Assembly (NCBI GenBank): GCA_031430595.1
Contig: JANPBU010000002.1
Location: 1 to 64,000, forward strand
Direction of reading: 5' to 3'
DNA from: JANNBN01 sp031430595
GTDB lineage: Bacteria; Actinomycetota; Acidimicrobiia; Acidimicrobiales; JANYDT01
DNA: 64,000 nt
Shown: one piece after another, positions 34,485 to 42,614 of the stretch
Layout: each line of letters opens with the position of its first letter
How positions within the stretch are numbered: position 1 is the stretch's first letter
Notes under the pieces: generated by a model
What the model was told of the DNA's origin: nothing
The model's database searches: none
What the model saw: only the letters and a program-made list of their open reading frames with translations
Translations under genes and position numbers: made by a program

Positions 34485-34745
34485 ATGAAATCAGTACTTG
34501 ATGAAACATGGCAGCTTCGAGCAGCTTGCAAGGGTCCGCAATCGGCAATGTTCTTTCCGCCGACTCATTTCGAACGAAAAGAAGAGCGCGAACGACGGGA
34601 ACTGACCGCCAAGTCGATTTGCGGCGGATGTTCGGTCAAAGACTCGTGCCTCGAGTTCGCGATCGGTATTCGTGAGCCACACGGCATTTGGGGTGGGCTG
34701 AACGAGCACGAACGCCGAGTGGTGATTTCGCGAGTCGCTTCATAG
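34485..34745 (+). CDS. WhiB-family iron-sulfur transcriptional regulator
   Basis: This is an 86-residue WhiB-like protein. The four cluster-binding cysteines are C15, C46, C49 and C55 (CGGCSVKDSC), followed by the GIWGG turn at 67-71 and a basic C-terminus (HERRVVISRV) for DNA contact. WhiB proteins bind a [4Fe-4S] cluster and usually work with the principal sigma factor. ATG 34485 gives the compact family length. The group is actinobacterial, which supports the taxonomic inference. Which WhiB subclass it belongs to is not clear; position near the ArsA pair recalls whiB4 in mycobacteria. Confidence 0.95.
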   Translation: MKSVLDETWQLRAACKGPQSAMFFPPTHFERKEERERRELTAKSICGGCSVKDSCLEFAIGIREPHGIWGGLNEHERRVVISRVAS

Positions 34746-34769
34746 TTCAACGTCGAAGTTCAACGTCGA
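34744..34769. repeat. Two-copy 13-bp tandem duplication at the whiB stop
   Basis: AGTTCAACGTCGA is present twice in succession (34744-34756, 34757-34769). The first copy overlaps the last two bases of the whiB stop codon. Copies are identical. Confidence 0.9.
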
Positions 34770-34808
34770 AGCTTGGTTTCACTGGTTGCGCCTTGATAAG
34801 CAGTAGCG

Positions 34809-35879
34809 ATGCGTGCTGCCATTCTTCGCCAGGGCCAAATTGTCGTCGATGAAATCGACGAGCCGAAACCGAAACCGCTTCACTCGATTGTTCGCACGAT
34901 CGCGTGCGGCATCTGTGGGTCTGACCTCCACTTCGTACACCATGGCGGTCGACTCATTGAGCTAGCAGCCCAGGGTTCGGCACCGCGTCTTGCAACCACG
35001 CCGGCTGAAACGGTTCCGCGGCTCGATGTCAACAAAGACATCGTGATGGGGCACGAGTTTGTGGGTGAGGTGGTCGAGCACGGTGCAGGGTCGACTGGCC
35101 CGGCGGTTGGCAGCCTCGTTGTTTCTATGCCGGTGGTATTCTCGTCGATGCCTCCGGGAGCAGATACTGCGGTCGGGGTTGGGTACTCAAACGTCGTCAA
35201 CGGTGGTTACGCCGAGTACCTGCAGTTGTTCGCGCCTCTTCTGTTGCAGGTACCAAATGGCTTACCTGCCCATCAGGCTGCCCTCACTGAACCAATGGCC
35301 GTTGGGGTACACGCGGTTGTAAAGTCGAACATTGTGCCAGGTGAGTCAGCAGTAGTTCACGGATGCGGACCAGTCGGTTTGGCCGTTATTGCGGCACTCA
35401 AACTTGCCGGCATTGAAACGATTGTCGCGGCTGACTTTTCGCCAGCACGACGAGCACTGGCCACGCTCATGGGTGCCCATGTTGTGACCGACCCTTCGGT
35501 GCAAGACGTGATCGACGTGTGGCATTCGACCGCCGGAACCACGACGCTGGTGCAATTTGAGGCTATTGGCGTACCTGGCATTTTGAACCGCGCCATGATG
35601 CGGGCCCCGAAAGGCAGCAGAATTTTGGTTGTTGGTGTGTGCATGGAATCTGACACGATCACCCCGATTTGGGGCATCAATAAGGAACTGAACCTGCAAT
35701 TCGTGCTGGGGTATACGCCGCAAGAGTTTGCGGAGACGCTGAACCATCTCGCAGAAGGGCGGATCGACGGAACACAGCTGATCACCGGAACTGTGGGTCT
35801 CGATGGGGTGGCGCAGGCGTTTCGAGACCTCGCAAACCCCGGTTCGCATGTGAAAATCTTGGTTGAACCAGGCCGATAA
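34809..35879 (+). CDS. Zinc-binding medium-chain alcohol dehydrogenase
   Basis: This 356-residue MDR enzyme has its catalytic zinc residues visible in CGICGSDLHF (Cys) and MGHEFVGEVVE (His-Glu). The Rossmann core has VHGCGPVGLAVIAALKLAGI. The four-cysteine structural-zinc loop that normally follows the GHE region is absent; the segment instead reads VVSMPVVFSSMPPGAD. An insertion lies between the two catalytic motifs (LIELAAQGSAPRLATT). It probably oxidises an alcohol or sugar alcohol with NAD(P). It heads the four-gene nucleotide-sugar group, though with a 40-base gap, so membership is likely but not certain. Confidence 0.9.
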   Translation: MRAAILRQGQIVVDEIDEPKPKPLHSIVRTIACGICGSDLHFVHHGGRLIELAAQGSAPRLATTPAETVPRLDVNKDIVMGHEFVGEVVEHGAGSTGPAVGSLVVSMPVVFSSMPPGADTAVGVGYSNVVNGGYAEYLQLFAPLLLQVPNGLPAHQAALTEPMAVGVHAVVKSNIVPGESAVVHGCGPVGLAVIAALKLAGIETIVAADFSPARRALATLMGAHVVTDPSVQDVIDVWHSTAGTTTLVQFEAIGVPGILNRAMMRAPKGSRILVVGVCMESDTITPIWGINKELNLQFVLGYTPQEFAETLNHLAEGRIDGTQLITGTVGLDGVAQAFRDLANPGSHVKILVEPGR

Positions 35880-35919
35880 GCCGTGCTGACGGGCTGAGCC
35901 GCTTTACAATCTTCATCTC

Positions 35920-37146
35920 ATGAGCGGCCAGATTCTCAACGAACGACCTACCGGCTTCTCGATCGACGTTGTTGTCGTTGGCGGATGCGGCCATGTTGGA
36001 CTGCCACTTGCGATTGCCTTCGCTGATCGCGGGCTGAGCGTGGTGGCCTACGACATCAACCCTGACTCAGTGGCTCAAGTCAACTCTGCTGTTCTACCGT
36101 TCGACGAGCCTGGTGCAGCTCCGGTGTTGGAAGGCGTCATCGCTTCGGGGCGCCTGGTGGCCTCGACTGATCCACTTGTCATCGAGTCAGCTGAACACAT
36201 TGTTGTGGTGATAGGTACGCCGGTCGATGAGCATTTGAACCCCGATGCGCGAGCCGTACCCGATGCAGTCGCAGCGTTACACCCTCATTTGCGTGTCGGG
36301 CAGATCGTGGTGCTTCGCTCTACGGTTTTTCCTGGGGTAACTGCGCTCGTTGAAGAGGGTCTGGCGGCCGCCGGGCTCGGCGATGTTGGTGTGGCATTCT
36401 GCCCCGAACGCATTGCTGAGGGTCATGCGATGACCGAACTCTTCAGCCTTCCGCAAATTATAAGTGCACGTAGTACCGAAGTTGCCGACCGGGCTGATCA
36501 CTTGTTTCGTCGATTGACAGAGCAAACCGTTCACGTGACACCGGAAGAAGCCGAGTTGGCGAAGTTGTTCACCAATACATGGCGGTACATAAAGTTTGCT
36601 GCGTCAAATCAGCTGTTCATGATGGCGAACGATTTTGGGGTTGACTTCGAGCGGGTGCGCCATGCGATCACCTTCCAGTATCCCCGGGCGATCGATATGC
36701 CGGGTGCCGGCTTCGCTGCTGGCCCTTGTTTGTTCAAAGACACCATGCAGTTGGCTGCGTTTAACGACAATAAGTTTGCATTGGGTCATTCAGCGATGCT
36801 CATTAACGAAGGGCTTCCGTTGTACGTTGTGTCACGCGCAGCGCAGCGCTTTGAATTGAAGAAAATGACCGTCGGCATTTTGGGGATGGCGTTTAAGGCT
36901 GAATCCGATGACAGTCGATCTAGCCTCAGCTACAAATTGAAACGAATTCTACGATTCCGAGCTGCGAATGTGTTGACCGCCGATCCTTATGTACGAACCG
37001 ATCCCTCGTTGGTAAGCGAAGAGGAACTGCTTGAACGTAGCGATCTTGTCATCATTGGCGCTCCGCATCGCCGCTATCGAGACCTTGTGACCGATGTGCC
37101 GCTTATCGATATTTGGAATATGACCGGCAACGGGGTTGTCATCTGA
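35920..37146 (+). CDS. UDP-sugar 6-dehydrogenase family protein
   Basis: This 408-residue nucleotide-sugar dehydrogenase should oxidise a UDP-hexose C6 alcohol to a uronic acid in two NAD-dependent steps. It has an N-terminal Rossmann motif (VVVVGGCGHVGLPLAIAFAD), VVVIGTPVDEHLNPD, VLRSTVFPG, FCPERIAEG, the helical central LAKLFTNTWRYIKFAASNQL, and the catalytic cysteine in GPCLFKDT. The C-terminal domain has VGILGMAFKAESDDSRSS. Sequence style is closer to WecC-like (UDP-ManNAc) dehydrogenases than to UDP-glucose ones, but this is not decisive. Its stop overlaps the glycosyltransferase start by one base. Confidence 0.92.
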   Translation: MSGQILNERPTGFSIDVVVVGGCGHVGLPLAIAFADRGLSVVAYDINPDSVAQVNSAVLPFDEPGAAPVLEGVIASGRLVASTDPLVIESAEHIVVVIGTPVDEHLNPDARAVPDAVAALHPHLRVGQIVVLRSTVFPGVTALVEEGLAAAGLGDVGVAFCPERIAEGHAMTELFSLPQIISARSTEVADRADHLFRRLTEQTVHVTPEEAELAKLFTNTWRYIKFAASNQLFMMANDFGVDFERVRHAITFQYPRAIDMPGAGFAAGPCLFKDTMQLAAFNDNKFALGHSAMLINEGLPLYVVSRAAQRFELKKMTVGILGMAFKAESDDSRSSLSYKLKRILRFRAANVLTADPYVRTDPSLVSEEELLERSDLVIIGAPHRRYRDLVTDVPLIDIWNMTGNGVVI

Positions 37147-37943
37147 TGGTTCGGTCGTATCAACGTGCCACCGACCCGCTGCGCCATGAGGCGGTACATC
37201 CTCGGGTTTCAATCATCGTGACGGTTTTTAACGAGGGTGACGCGATCGAAGAGTGTCTTGATCGCATTTTTGAATCGGTTCGCCTTCCGTGCGAAGTGCT
37301 TGTGGTGTTCGATAGCGCGGATGACACCACGGCCGGGCCGACCCGTAAGTATGCAGAACATGATTCGCGGGTAAAACCGACCCTGAATGCGTATGGGCGG
37401 GGCCCAGCGAAGGCTATACGGTTCGGATTCGATTCTGCGATTGCTGACGTTGTCGTCGTGACGATGGCCGATGGGTGTGATGACCCGGCTCAAATCGATC
37501 CGCTGGTAAAGCTGATCGAGCGTGGCGTGGTGGTTGCTGCTGCTTCGCGCTACATGCGCAGCGGTCAGCAGGTTGGAGGCCCGTGGTTTAAGACTGCGCT
37601 TTCACGTGGTGCGGGCCGATCGCTACACATCTTTGCCAGGGTGGGTACGAACGATGCCACGAACTCGTTCAAGGCGTATTCGGCGGATTTCGTACGTCGT
37701 GTAGGTATCGAATCTGACGCTGGGTTCGAGGTTGGTCTTGAACTCGTGGCAAAAGCGCGGCGGTACCGTCAACCGGTCGCAGAGATCCCTACGATTTGGC
37801 TCGATCGGGCTTTCGGCGTTTCGAACTTCAAGTTGGCCAAGTGGTTACCGAAGTACCTGCAGTGGTACCGCTACGCCTATGGTCGAGCGCTGCCACTTCC
37901 ACCCTTGCCTGCCCGCCGCGTTCCGCAGCAACCTGTCTCGTAA
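37146..37943 (+). CDS. Family 2 glycosyltransferase
   Basis: This roughly 265-residue GT-A enzyme has VSIIVTVFNEGDAIEECLDR at the start, LVVFDSADDTTAGPTRKYA, and VVVVTMADGCDDPAQ, where the usual DADG/DxD appears as ADGCDDP. FKAYSADFVRRVG resembles dolichyl-phosphate-sugar synthase-like GT2 proteins. No transmembrane helices follow, so it is probably a soluble or peripheral polyprenyl-phosphate or nucleotide-sugar transferase. The ATG at 37146 shares a base with the upstream stop (TGATG), so the two genes are translationally coupled. Confidence 0.9.
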   Translation: MVRSYQRATDPLRHEAVHPRVSIIVTVFNEGDAIEECLDRIFESVRLPCEVLVVFDSADDTTAGPTRKYAEHDSRVKPTLNAYGRGPAKAIRFGFDSAIADVVVVTMADGCDDPAQIDPLVKLIERGVVVAAASRYMRSGQQVGGPWFKTALSRGAGRSLHIFARVGTNDATNSFKAYSADFVRRVGIESDAGFEVGLELVAKARRYRQPVAEIPTIWLDRAFGVSNFKLAKWLPKYLQWYRYAYGRALPLPPLPARRVPQQPVS

Positions 37944-37970
37944 TTTTGCCCCGTACTAAAGGAAATCGTT

Positions 37971-39002
37971 ATGTCTAAAGTTTTGGTCACCGGTTCAGCC
38001 GGATTTATTGGTGGGTATGTCGTCGAAACCCTCTTGAGTCGTGGTCATCACGTGGTTGGTGTCGACAACTACTCGAAGTACGGCAAGGTGACAAAGAGCT
38101 ACGACGACCACCCCGAGTACACGTTTATTGAGGGCGAATGTACCGATGTGCCATTGATGACCGAACTGGCCTCTGACTGCGATCAGTTCATTGCTGGCGC
38201 AGCGCTCATCGGCGGCATTTCGTACTTTCATGCGTACGCGTATGATCTGCTGGCCACGAATGAGCGGATTATGGCTGCTTCGTGTGATGCGGCGTTGAAG
38301 GCATACGCGAGCGGAAAGGGTCGATTGAAGAAGGTGACTTACCTATCGTCATCGATGGTGTTTGAGTCGACCACCCATTGGCCTTCGGTTGAGGGCGATG
38401 AGCGTCGGGTTCCGCCACCCCTCAGCTCGTACGGTTTTCAGAAGTTGGCCGTTGAATATTTTGCGAAGGCAGCGTTTGATCAGTACGGGTTGCCGTACAC
38501 GATTGTGCGCCCGTTCAACTGCGTGGGTATCGGCGAAAGCCGGGCCCGCGGCGAGCACGAAATCATGAGCGGTAACGTCAAGTTGGCCATGAGTCATGTA
38601 GTACCCGACCTTGTGCAGAAGATCGTGAAGGGCCAAGACCCGGTTCATATTTTGGGTGACGGTTCGCAGGTTCGTCACTACACATATGGTGGCGACTTGG
38701 CCGAGGGAATTGCGGTTTGTATGGAGCATCCGGCTGCACTCAACGAAGACTTCAATATCTCAACTGCGGCCGGTACGTCGGTGCTCGAATTGGCTGAAGT
38801 CATTTGGCACAAAATCAAGGGTGCCGATGTGCCGTTCAACTATGTGAGCGATGAAGCTTACGAATACGACGTGCAGAAGCGTGTTCCGAATGTTGATAAG
38901 GCGAAGAATCTGCTCGGGTTCGAGGCCACCACGTCGCTTGACACCATGCTCGATGAGGTCATTCCGTGGATCGCGGCTGCCGTCAAAGAGGGCTCGATCT
39001 AA
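37971..39002 (+). CDS. NAD-dependent nucleotide-sugar epimerase/dehydratase
   Basis: This 343-residue extended SDR has the NAD-binding motif VTGSAGFIGGYVVETLL, the VDNYSKYGK loop, the catalytic serine in YLSSSMVFE and the YGFQKL Tyr-x-x-x-Lys pair. The VRPFNCVGIGES and HILGDGSQVRHYTY elements are typical of sugar-nucleotide enzymes. The ATG 37971 is preceded by an AAAGGA ribosome site. Together with the dehydrogenase and glycosyltransferase it likely makes and transfers an unusual uronic or deoxy sugar. The specific reaction (4-epimerase versus 4,6-dehydratase versus decarboxylase) is not readable. Confidence 0.9.
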   Translation: MSKVLVTGSAGFIGGYVVETLLSRGHHVVGVDNYSKYGKVTKSYDDHPEYTFIEGECTDVPLMTELASDCDQFIAGAALIGGISYFHAYAYDLLATNERIMAASCDAALKAYASGKGRLKKVTYLSSSMVFESTTHWPSVEGDERRVPPPLSSYGFQKLAVEYFAKAAFDQYGLPYTIVRPFNCVGIGESRARGEHEIMSGNVKLAMSHVVPDLVQKIVKGQDPVHILGDGSQVRHYTYGGDLAEGIAVCMEHPAALNEDFNISTAAGTSVLELAEVIWHKIKGADVPFNYVSDEAYEYDVQKRVPNVDKAKNLLGFEATTSLDTMLDEVIPWIAAAVKEGSI

Positions 39003-39314
39003 GTTCGTGTGCCTGACGGGGGTCAGGTCCCTCGACCAGGGGATATCAAGGGACGATCGTGCGCGCGTTCGACCGCTGTTTGCTGCTCGCTGGTTGTGGG
39101 GCGGAACACGTTCGACCTTGCATTCGAGCTAGATACCGCAAAGGTGCTCGTCTCGCCGCTACTCGAAGGCTTTAGGCTCATTGTTAGGCCCATAAGCGCG
39201 CAGCATTTCGGAAGCGGTAATTGAAACTGTGAGAATAAACTTCAGCCAAAGTGAAAGAGATCCACCCCTTCGTCGCTCAGTCATGATGATGAGCAACACG
39301 AGGAAATGCTAACG
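39003..39314. other. Intergenic stretch before the sigma factor gene
   Basis: About 310 bases without a convincing gene. Near 39030-39046 a short TCCCT...AGGGGA pairing could end the sugar operon. The remaining sequence probably carries the sigma-factor promoter, but no clear -35/-10 pair was recognised. One plus-strand open frame (39009-39224) does not look protein-like. Confidence 0.5.
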
Positions 39315-39836
39315 ATGGAGGTCGTGCCTTTCGACCGGTCAAGTCCATTGAGCCGACCACGTGTGCAAACAGACAACAGTGCTGTCGATTTCGCGTCGTT
39401 GATGTCGCGTATAGAACGCCCGTTGCGTCAGGCCCTCGTGGCGAAGTACGGCATCGATTTGGGCCTCGATGCAACGGCTAACGCCCTCGGTTGGGCTTGG
39501 GAACACCGAGATGAACTCCACCTGTTCAATAACCCCATCGGCTACCTCTATCGGGTGGGGCAGAGTTCGCTTCGTCCCCAACTCGCGTGGCGGCAACGGA
39601 GGCAACTGAACTTTCCACTGGAGCGGAGTTCAGGCTCTGATGCGTTCGCGGCGGTTGACTTAGGGCAAGTTGTCGCCCGCCTAAACGAAAAGCAACGGAT
39701 TTGTGTACTTCTCGTTCATGCCCACGGATGGACGTATCGCGAGGTTGCGGAATTACTTGGCATCAAAAGCGAAGCAGTTACCAATCATGTGCATCGAGGC
39801 ACGGCCCGTCTCCGCAAACTACTCAAAGAAGGCTGA
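39315..39836 (+). CDS. ECF-type sigma factor
   Basis: This is a roughly 173-residue short sigma-70 protein. Region 2 is recognisable but divergent (DFASLMSRIERPLRQALVAK, LGWAWEHRDELHLF, PIGYLYRVGQSSLR). Region 4 is clear: LNEKQRICVLLVHAHGWTY, then REVAELLGIKSEAVTNHVHR and LRKLL, a standard helix-turn-helix for the -35 element. ATG 39315 is preferred over ATG 39306 because an AGGA site lies at proper distance. The next gene starts three bases after its stop and takes the place where an anti-sigma factor is normally encoded, so the two should be expressed together. Confidence 0.85.
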   Translation: MEVVPFDRSSPLSRPRVQTDNSAVDFASLMSRIERPLRQALVAKYGIDLGLDATANALGWAWEHRDELHLFNNPIGYLYRVGQSSLRPQLAWRQRRQLNFPLERSSGSDAFAAVDLGQVVARLNEKQRICVLLVHAHGWTYREVAELLGIKSEAVTNHVHRGTARLRKLLKEG

Positions 39837-39839
39837 ACG

Positions 39840-40943
39840 ATGAAAACATCTGATCCAGTTCTAGATCGTCTGCAAGCATACGGAAATACCATTGACGGTA
39901 TTCCGATGCGAGCTCCAACTTTTGGTGCCGTGACACGGCCAACGAGCAACGGGCGGAATCGGATGGTCGGCTCTGCGATGGCCCTGGCTGCGGTATTCAG
40001 TCTTCTTGCATTTGGTCTGACTCGCAGTAGGGTGCCGATTGGCCTGTCTAAAAGGGAATCGGTTGCGGCACTCCAACAAGTCGATCTGCCTCCAGTTTTG
40101 CAGGGTGTCGACACCGTATTCCCGATTGTCGGAGGCGGAAGTTTTGTGGATTCGTTCGGTGCCAAACGCACGGTTGGTACTAAGTATGCACACATACAGC
40201 AAGGTGTCGATGTATTTGTCGCTCAAGGCCAAGCGATACGTGCGATGCGAGCAGGCGTAGTCTCCCGCGTAGGTCGCGCACCCCTTGCAGGAAATCGACT
40301 CTGGATAACGGGTGAGGATGGTACGTCGTACTACTACGCGGGCCTAGAAATATTTGCAAACGGTTTGCGGAACGGGCAGAAGGTCGAGATTGGCCAACTA
40401 CTCGGAACCGTCGGTCCGATTCCGGCAGGTTCGACTGAAGCGGTTGATCCGCCACATTTACATCTTGAGATCCATCTACATGGGCGCGGGCCGGTAAACC
40501 CGACGCCGCTGTTGACGGCGCTGCAAGAGTCGAACCCTCCACCCGACCTCCTGCTGGGTGACAGCGTAAACGGGATCGTGGTCACGGTTGAGGCAACTAA
40601 GCCGCTTCGTGACCTCATCAGAGCAGCTGAGGTCGCCGAGATCAGATTGTCCGGGCAGGGTTTCCGGTCGCCGGCCGAACAGCTTGCTCGACGCCGAGCG
40701 AACTGCGGACCATCACCGTTCGATGTGTATGTGAAGCAGGCATCTCAGTGCCGTCCCCCAACGGCAAAGCCTGGTGGGACTCACCTTCGAGGTATAGCAG
40801 TTGACTTCACGGCTGGCGGTAGAGGGGTAAGTGAAGGATCAGCTGCTCATCGTTGGCTCGTCAAAAACGCTTCGGAATTCGACTTTGTCGGCATCAACGC
40901 AGAACCATGGCACTGGGAGTACCGCCCAAGTGTTGCCCCCTGA
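39840..40943 (+). CDS. Membrane-anchored protein: degenerate M23 domain fused to M15 D,D-carboxypeptidase-like domain
   Basis: This 367-residue protein has a cytoplasmic N-terminus of about 40 residues, one transmembrane helix (about 42-60), an M23-like domain (about 95-225) and an M15/VanY-like domain (about 255-362). The M23 domain resembles the one encoded at 21.9-23.8 kb (GNRLW, SYYYA, NPTPLL), but the first zinc ligand is Q120 (IQQGVD) and the YxH histidine is G168. H206/H208 are kept in PPHLHLEI. The M15 domain is complete: H315 and D322 in GTHLRGIAVDF, E355 and H358 in EPWHWEY; two cysteines (289, 304) may form a disulfide. It probably binds peptidoglycan outside and trims stem peptides, with the N-terminus possibly holding the sigma factor. 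Confidence 0.85.
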   Translation: MKTSDPVLDRLQAYGNTIDGIPMRAPTFGAVTRPTSNGRNRMVGSAMALAAVFSLLAFGLTRSRVPIGLSKRESVAALQQVDLPPVLQGVDTVFPIVGGGSFVDSFGAKRTVGTKYAHIQQGVDVFVAQGQAIRAMRAGVVSRVGRAPLAGNRLWITGEDGTSYYYAGLEIFANGLRNGQKVEIGQLLGTVGPIPAGSTEAVDPPHLHLEIHLHGRGPVNPTPLLTALQESNPPPDLLLGDSVNGIVVTVEATKPLRDLIRAAEVAEIRLSGQGFRSPAEQLARRRANCGPSPFDVYVKQASQCRPPTAKPGGTHLRGIAVDFTAGGRGVSEGSAAHRWLVKNASEFDFVGINAEPWHWEYRPSVAP

Positions 40944-40996
40944 CTGGAACGGCTGATGAGTTGATCATCAATGATCCGCACTGTTTGACGAATTCT

Positions 40997-41209
40997 TTAC
41001 TCAACGGGCTGGGGGTCGTTGTCGTAAACAGTCATCCCCGTCGCTTCGAGCATGTCGGCGAATTCAACCGATTTCACCCACTGCAATAACATCTCGCGAC
41101 CCTCTTCGGAGAAGGGCTCCATGCGTAGTCGACTGCGTAACGGGTTGGGTGACGCGCTCGTAATCAAAGCTTCGCGAAACGCATTCGCTTGTTTTGTTGA
41201 TTTACTCAT
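40997..41209 (-). CDS. Small hypothetical protein
   Basis: This 70-residue open frame starts at ATG 41209 (MSKSTKQANAFREALITSAS), with SRLRMEPFSEEGREMLLQWV and VEFADMLEATGM. Composition is protein-like with amphipathic helices. No family is recognised and the ribosome site is weak. It lies 82 bases downstream of the AAA_14/DUF4143 gene on the same strand and could be its co-transcribed partner. Confidence 0.45.
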   Translation of the reverse strand: MSKSTKQANAFREALITSASPNPLRSRLRMEPFSEEGREMLLQWVKSVEFADMLEATGMTVYDNDPQPVE

Positions 41210-41291
41210 GATGCCCAATCTGTACCGTCCGGACCGGTTTGTAGAGCCCAACTGCAAGAGCTTCCTCCCTACCCAAGTGCAGGCCGCATAT

Positions 41292-42557
41292 CTAGCCCCA
41301 AAGGGCACAAATCGGCACGGCCCAGATTCTTTCGCTGAGCTGCAGCACATGGGCGCCTGTATAGAAAACAATTCCGACTCGGAACTGATCTGCGGAAAGT
41401 TGGTCGCGGAGCCAAATGAGGTGGCGAGCATCGGTGGGATCAACTGAGGTCGCAGCCTTCACTTCGATTGCTAAAAGAGCTCCGTCGCGGCGCTCAAGAA
41501 TGAGGTCGATTTCGCGGCGGCCGTCTTGTCGAAGATGGAACATTTCGACCGGCTGGATCCCCAAGCCAAGCTCGGGACGTAGTTGAGACGCTACAAACGT
41601 GTCAACGATCCGACCAAGGAGGTCGGCGTCTCGGAGGATAGTTCGTCGATCGACTCCCACGAGGTTTGCCGCGATTGCAGCATCGCAAATGTATCGTTTC
41701 GGGCGGCCTGAAACTCGGGTGAGCCGATTCGAAGACCAAGCGGGTATCTGTTCGGCCGCAAACAGCCGCTCGAGGAACGTGTCATACCGGGTGGCCGTTT
41801 CTCGATTCAGGCCAACCGACTCGATCAGCTTCGTGGCATTAGGAGATCCGGCCGTGTTTGCCGCGATTCCTCTCAGGTACCGTCGAAAAAGGAGAGGCTC
41901 TCGAACCTCACCGATAAGTTCGACATCACGGCCAACTAGATGGTCAACGTACGAGTTCAACCATGCCGTTCGAGACCGTTCGTTTGTACGCTTACAACAT
42001 TGCGGAAACCCCGACATCGTGGCCAAGTCGATGTAACCGTTTGAATCTGGCCGAACCCGCGGCAGCGAGAAGCGACCATCAAAATCGGGGTCTGCCACGG
42101 TGTCAAAGAAAGTTTCGGCTCGATCTGACCCTTGCAATTCTCGTTGGGTCAAACCCCACATTGGGACCCTAATGAAGCACCCTGTCGCAGGCCAACTCAT
42201 CCCGAGGAGGTCATCGGCGGCGGATCCCGCGAAGATGAATTGACCTGGTTCGTCATTCACGTCGATAAGACGTTTCGCCGCACCGAGAGAACTCGGCTCC
42301 AGCTGCCACTCATCCACCAGTATCGGCGGATCGCCATCACTCAACACAGCATCGGGATCATTAGCGACGGCGTTACGAACCCCCGTTTGGTCTAATCGTA
42401 AAATTGTCTTGGAATGGCGGACGGCGGTGGTTGTTTTGCCGCTCGATCGAGGACCCACCAGCAACAGAGCTGGAGATCTATCAAAAGTTCTGAGATCTAT
42501 GCGTCTACCAGCCGGTTTACGTAGGTGGCTTGTCTCATATTGCAGTTCTACCATCAC
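41292..42557 (-). CDS. AAA_14 / DUF4143 ATP-binding protein
   Basis: This 421-residue protein has an N-terminal P-loop (LLLVGPRSSGKTTTAVRHSK), a Walker B-like PPILVDEWQLEP and sensor FIFAGSAADDLL. A helical middle follows, then a C-terminal DUF4143 domain with a PD-(D/E)xK-like motif (REIDLILERRDGALLAIEVKA). Such proteins are widespread, often laterally exchanged, and sometimes linked to toxin-antitoxin or defence functions, but no clear role is known. It lies between the cell-wall/sigma module and the selenocysteine genes. Length and motifs are normal. Confidence 0.9.
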   Translation of the reverse strand: MMVELQYETSHLRKPAGRRIDLRTFDRSPALLLVGPRSSGKTTTAVRHSKTILRLDQTGVRNAVANDPDAVLSDGDPPILVDEWQLEPSSLGAAKRLIDVNDEPGQFIFAGSAADDLLGMSWPATGCFIRVPMWGLTQRELQGSDRAETFFDTVADPDFDGRFSLPRVRPDSNGYIDLATMSGFPQCCKRTNERSRTAWLNSYVDHLVGRDVELIGEVREPLLFRRYLRGIAANTAGSPNATKLIESVGLNRETATRYDTFLERLFAAEQIPAWSSNRLTRVSGRPKRYICDAAIAANLVGVDRRTILRDADLLGRIVDTFVASQLRPELGLGIQPVEMFHLRQDGRREIDLILERRDGALLAIEVKAATSVDPTDARHLIWLRDQLSADQFRVGIVFYTGAHVLQLSERIWAVPICALWG

Positions 42558-42568
42558 TTCTACGCACT

Positions 42569-42614
42569 GTCTAGCAACAGTTTCACGCAGGGTCTAGCAG
42601 CAGTTTCACGCAGC
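42569..42614. repeat. Two-copy 23-bp imperfect tandem duplication
   Basis: A 23-base unit beginning GTCTAGCA and containing CAGTTTCACGCAG is repeated once (42569-42591, 42592-42614) with two mismatches. It lies between the AAA_14 gene start and selB. Just beyond it, 42625-42647 holds an 8-bp inverted repeat (CAAATGCA...TGCATTTG), and 42674-42694 holds GGGCACCG repeated 2.6 times. Nothing gene-like is seen up to 42696. Confidence 0.85.

Noticed and set aside
39009..39224. 71-residue open frame in the gap before the sigma factor
   Set aside because: Composition is not protein-like, no ribosome site is present and no family pattern is seen.
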